A DNA stretch of 64,000 nt from Periweissella fabalis. Its GTDB lineage: Bacteria; Bacillota; Bacilli; Lactobacillales; Lactobacillaceae. Shown piece after piece: positions 62,424 to 64,000 of this stretch. The stretch spans positions 496,001-560,000 of the forward strand of contig NZ_JAAXPN010000001.1 of the NCBI RefSeq assembly GCF_012396505.1. The letters run 5' to 3'. A program made the position numbers and the translations under genes. The notes beneath the pieces were generated by a model. That model did not search any database. It was not told the DNA's origin and saw only the letters and a program-made list of their open reading frames with translations. Position 1 is the first letter of the stretch, and the number at the start of each line of letters is the position of its first letter.

Positions 62424-62454
62424 AAAAAAGGACTCGCTACGCGAATCCTTTTTT
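62424..62454. terminator. Terminator of aspS
   Basis: AAAAAAGGA-TCGC / GCGA-TCCTTTTTT arms with a 3-nt loop and one mismatch. T-rich on both strands. Confidence 0.88.
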
Positions 62455-62458
62455 GATA

Positions 62459-64000
62459 TTATTCTTCAGCCATATTAGGTTGATCGTTTTCAGCATAAAC
62501 TGGTGCTTTCAAACCTAAGTCAACTTCAATTTGTTGTTTTGAAACTGGTTGTGGTGCTTCAGTCATTGGTTCAGAAGCCTTACTATTTTTAGGGAAGGCA
62601 ATCACTTCACGAATGTTATCTTGCCCAGCAAGAATCATTGCTAAACGGTCAAGTCCAAGAGCAATTCCACCAAGTGGTGGGAACCCAAATTCCATGGCAT
62701 CAAGCAAGAAACCAAATGCTTCATGCGCTGATTCAGCGGTAAAACCAAGTGCCTTGAGCATTTTTTCTTGAATATCCATCGTGTGAATACGGATTGAACC
62801 TGAACCAAGTTCATAACCATTCAACACTAAGTCATAACTTTGTGCGTGAGCCTGGTGGGGATCTTCACCTTCATTAAAGAAATGTAAGTCTTCTTCATTA
62901 GGCATTGTGAATGGGTGGTGTGCCGCAATCCAACGGTCTTCCTCTTCTTGGTGTTCAAAGAGCGGCCAGTTGATAATCCAAGCAAAGCCCCATTTTGATT
63001 CATCAATTAATCCAAGCGTTTTAGCCGTGTCACGACGTAAGTAATCCAAACTACCTGCAACAACATCCGCTTTAGCGGCGACAAAGAGTAATAAGTCACC
63101 AACTTTGGCATCCATGGCCGCTGTGATTTCAGCAAATTGGGCGTTCAAGAACTTCGCAACCGGCCCATTAAAGCCTTCTTCGGTAACCTTAACCCACGCA
63201 ATACCCTTAGCACCGAAACGTTCGATGTATTGGGTGTATTTGTCTAAGTCTTTACGAGAGTAGTGCTCAGCCCCACCAGGTACAGTAATCCCTTTAACAG
63301 CGCCACCATTAGCAACCGTACTTGAGAAGACGCCAAATTCTGATTTAGCTGCCAATTCATTTAAGTCAACTAATTCATAGGCAATCCGTAAATCCGGCTT
63401 ATCTGTTCCAAATCGTTCCATTGCTTCGGCCCATTCAAGCACTGGGAATGCAGCTGGATCAACCGTTACACCGGCAGCATCTTGCATAATCCGAGCAACC
63501 CAGCGGCCAACTAATTCACGGATTTCATCTTGGTCCATAAATGACATTTCGACATCAAGTTGGGTAAATTCTGGTTGCCGATCACCACGTAAATCTTCAT
63601 CACGAAAGGCACGTGCTACTTGGTAGTAACGGTCGAAACCGGCCCCCATCAATAATTGCTTAAACAATTGGGGGGATTGTGGTAAGGCATAAAAACTACC
63701 TGGGTAAACCCGTGAAGGAACAAGATAGTCGCGCGCCCCTTCTGGCGTTGATTTTGCCAAGTATGGTGTTTCGATATCGACAAAGCCTTCTTCATCTAAG
63801 AAATCATGAGTTGCTTTAGTAATCTTTGAACGCATTAAAATATTACGTTGCATTACTGGGCGACGTAGATCTAAGTAACGATATTTCAAACGTAATTCAT
63901 CAGATACACTAATTTCATCTTCAATATCAAATGGCGTGGTCTTTGCTTCAGCCAAGATTTTAGCATTGTGAACTTCAACTTCAATTTTACCCGTCTTCAT
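62459..64000 (-). CDS. aspS: Aspartyl-tRNA synthetase, C-terminal 513 residues (cut by window edge)
   Basis: The gene runs off the right edge on the minus strand; the OB-fold anticodon-binding part is largely missing. It shows class II motif 2, [18 protein letters not shown], motif 3, [14 protein letters not shown], the bacterial GAD insertion between them, and [14 protein letters not shown]. It charges tRNA-Asp. The ATG at the very edge is an internal codon, not the real start. The C-terminus (NDQPNMAEE) is complete. Confidence 0.95.
   Translation of the reverse strand: MKTGKIEVEVHNAKILAEAKTTPFDIEDEISVSDELRLKYRYLDLRRPVMQRNILMRSKITKATHDFLDEEGFVDIETPYLAKSTPEGARDYLVPSRVYPGSFYALPQSPQLFKQLLMGAGFDRYYQVARAFRDEDLRGDRQPEFTQLDVEMSFMDQDEIRELVGRWVARIMQDAAGVTVDPAAFPVLEWAEAMERFGTDKPDLRIAYELVDLNELAAKSEFGVFSSTVANGGAVKGITVPGGAEHYSRKDLDKYTQYIERFGAKGIAWVKVTEEGFNGPVAKFLNAQFAEITAAMDAKVGDLLLFVAAKADVVAGSLDYLRRDTAKTLGLIDESKWGFAWIINWPLFEHQEEEDRWIAAHHPFTMPNEEDLHFFNEGEDPHQAHAQSYDLVLNGYELGSGSIRIHTMDIQEKMLKALGFTAESAHEAFGFLLDAMEFGFPPLGGIALGLDRLAMILAGQDNIREVIAFPKNSKASEPMTEAPQPVSKQQIEVDLGLKAPVYAENDQPNMAEE

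Noticed and set aside
62229-62458. Purine riboswitch in the guaC leader
   Set aside because: No three-way junction with the conserved purine-aptamer loops is visible; the CGAAC/GTTCG repeats fit PurR binding better.

Overview
The window is an AT-rich Firmicutes chromosome segment. It most likely comes from a lactic acid bacterium of the Weissella/Leuconostoc part of the Lactobacillaceae. The clues are an Asp23-AmaP-DUF2273 envelope cluster, an orphan WxL-interacting protein, PurBox-type sites before guaC, cre boxes, a serine/alanine-rich KxYKxGKxW adhesin with a variant LPKTD sorting signal, and frequent TTG/GTG starts. The genus is inferred, not proven. I see no rRNA, tRNA, CRISPR array, integrase or transposase.

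Layout. 1-3900: a nucleoside or sugar salvage operon (PfkB kinase, NCS1 permease, ADP-ribosylglycohydrolase-like protein) with a divergent LacI regulator. 3.9-8.9 kb: PAP2 phosphatase, TPR protein, the amaP-DUF2273-asp23 operon and small membrane proteins. 8.98-9.29 kb: a promoter followed by a gene-free, strongly structured transcript with four C6/C7 loops. 9.4-18 kb: several GNAT acetyltransferases (one frameshifted), PsiE, an esterase, a lone PD-(D/E)XK-like protein, a MazG-like hydrolase and an AraC regulator. 18.3-24 kb: udk, yaaA, cadD with an ArsR repressor, a serine hydrolase and an MFS pump. 24-34 kb: WxL-interacting protein, alkylsulfatase-like enzyme, topoisomerase III, and a DM13 lipoprotein/DoxX/two-component operon. 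34.6-44.6 kb: a degenerate Hsp70-like ATPase divergent from a WYL regulator, two proteins sharing a B3/NgoFVII-like C-terminal domain, and two paralogous ABC-F ATPases. 44.7-46.3 kb: a frameshifted GT39-like glycosyltransferase and a small membrane protein. 46.3-50.2 kb: rbsDACB. 50.5-58.9 kb: a giant adhesin with two glycosyltransferases. 59-64 kb: a second alkylsulfatase paralog, an odd-start hypothetical gene, guaC and partial aspS.

The best candidates for undescribed biology are three. (1) The multi-hairpin RNA at about 9021-9290 shows C6-C7 tracts in four loops. Several genes here (rbsB, rbsC, both adhesin-linked glycosyltransferases, amaP and two tiny membrane proteins) have unusual G5-G8 Shine-Dalgarno tracts that such loops could bind. 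(2) The Hsp70-like/WYL/B3-domain/ABC-F region resembles a regulated defence-type locus but matches no system I know. (3) A family of long, nearly loopless palindromes that contain GGAGG/CCTCC and lack a T-tract is scattered between genes.

All domain calls are by eye from motifs. No database search was run.
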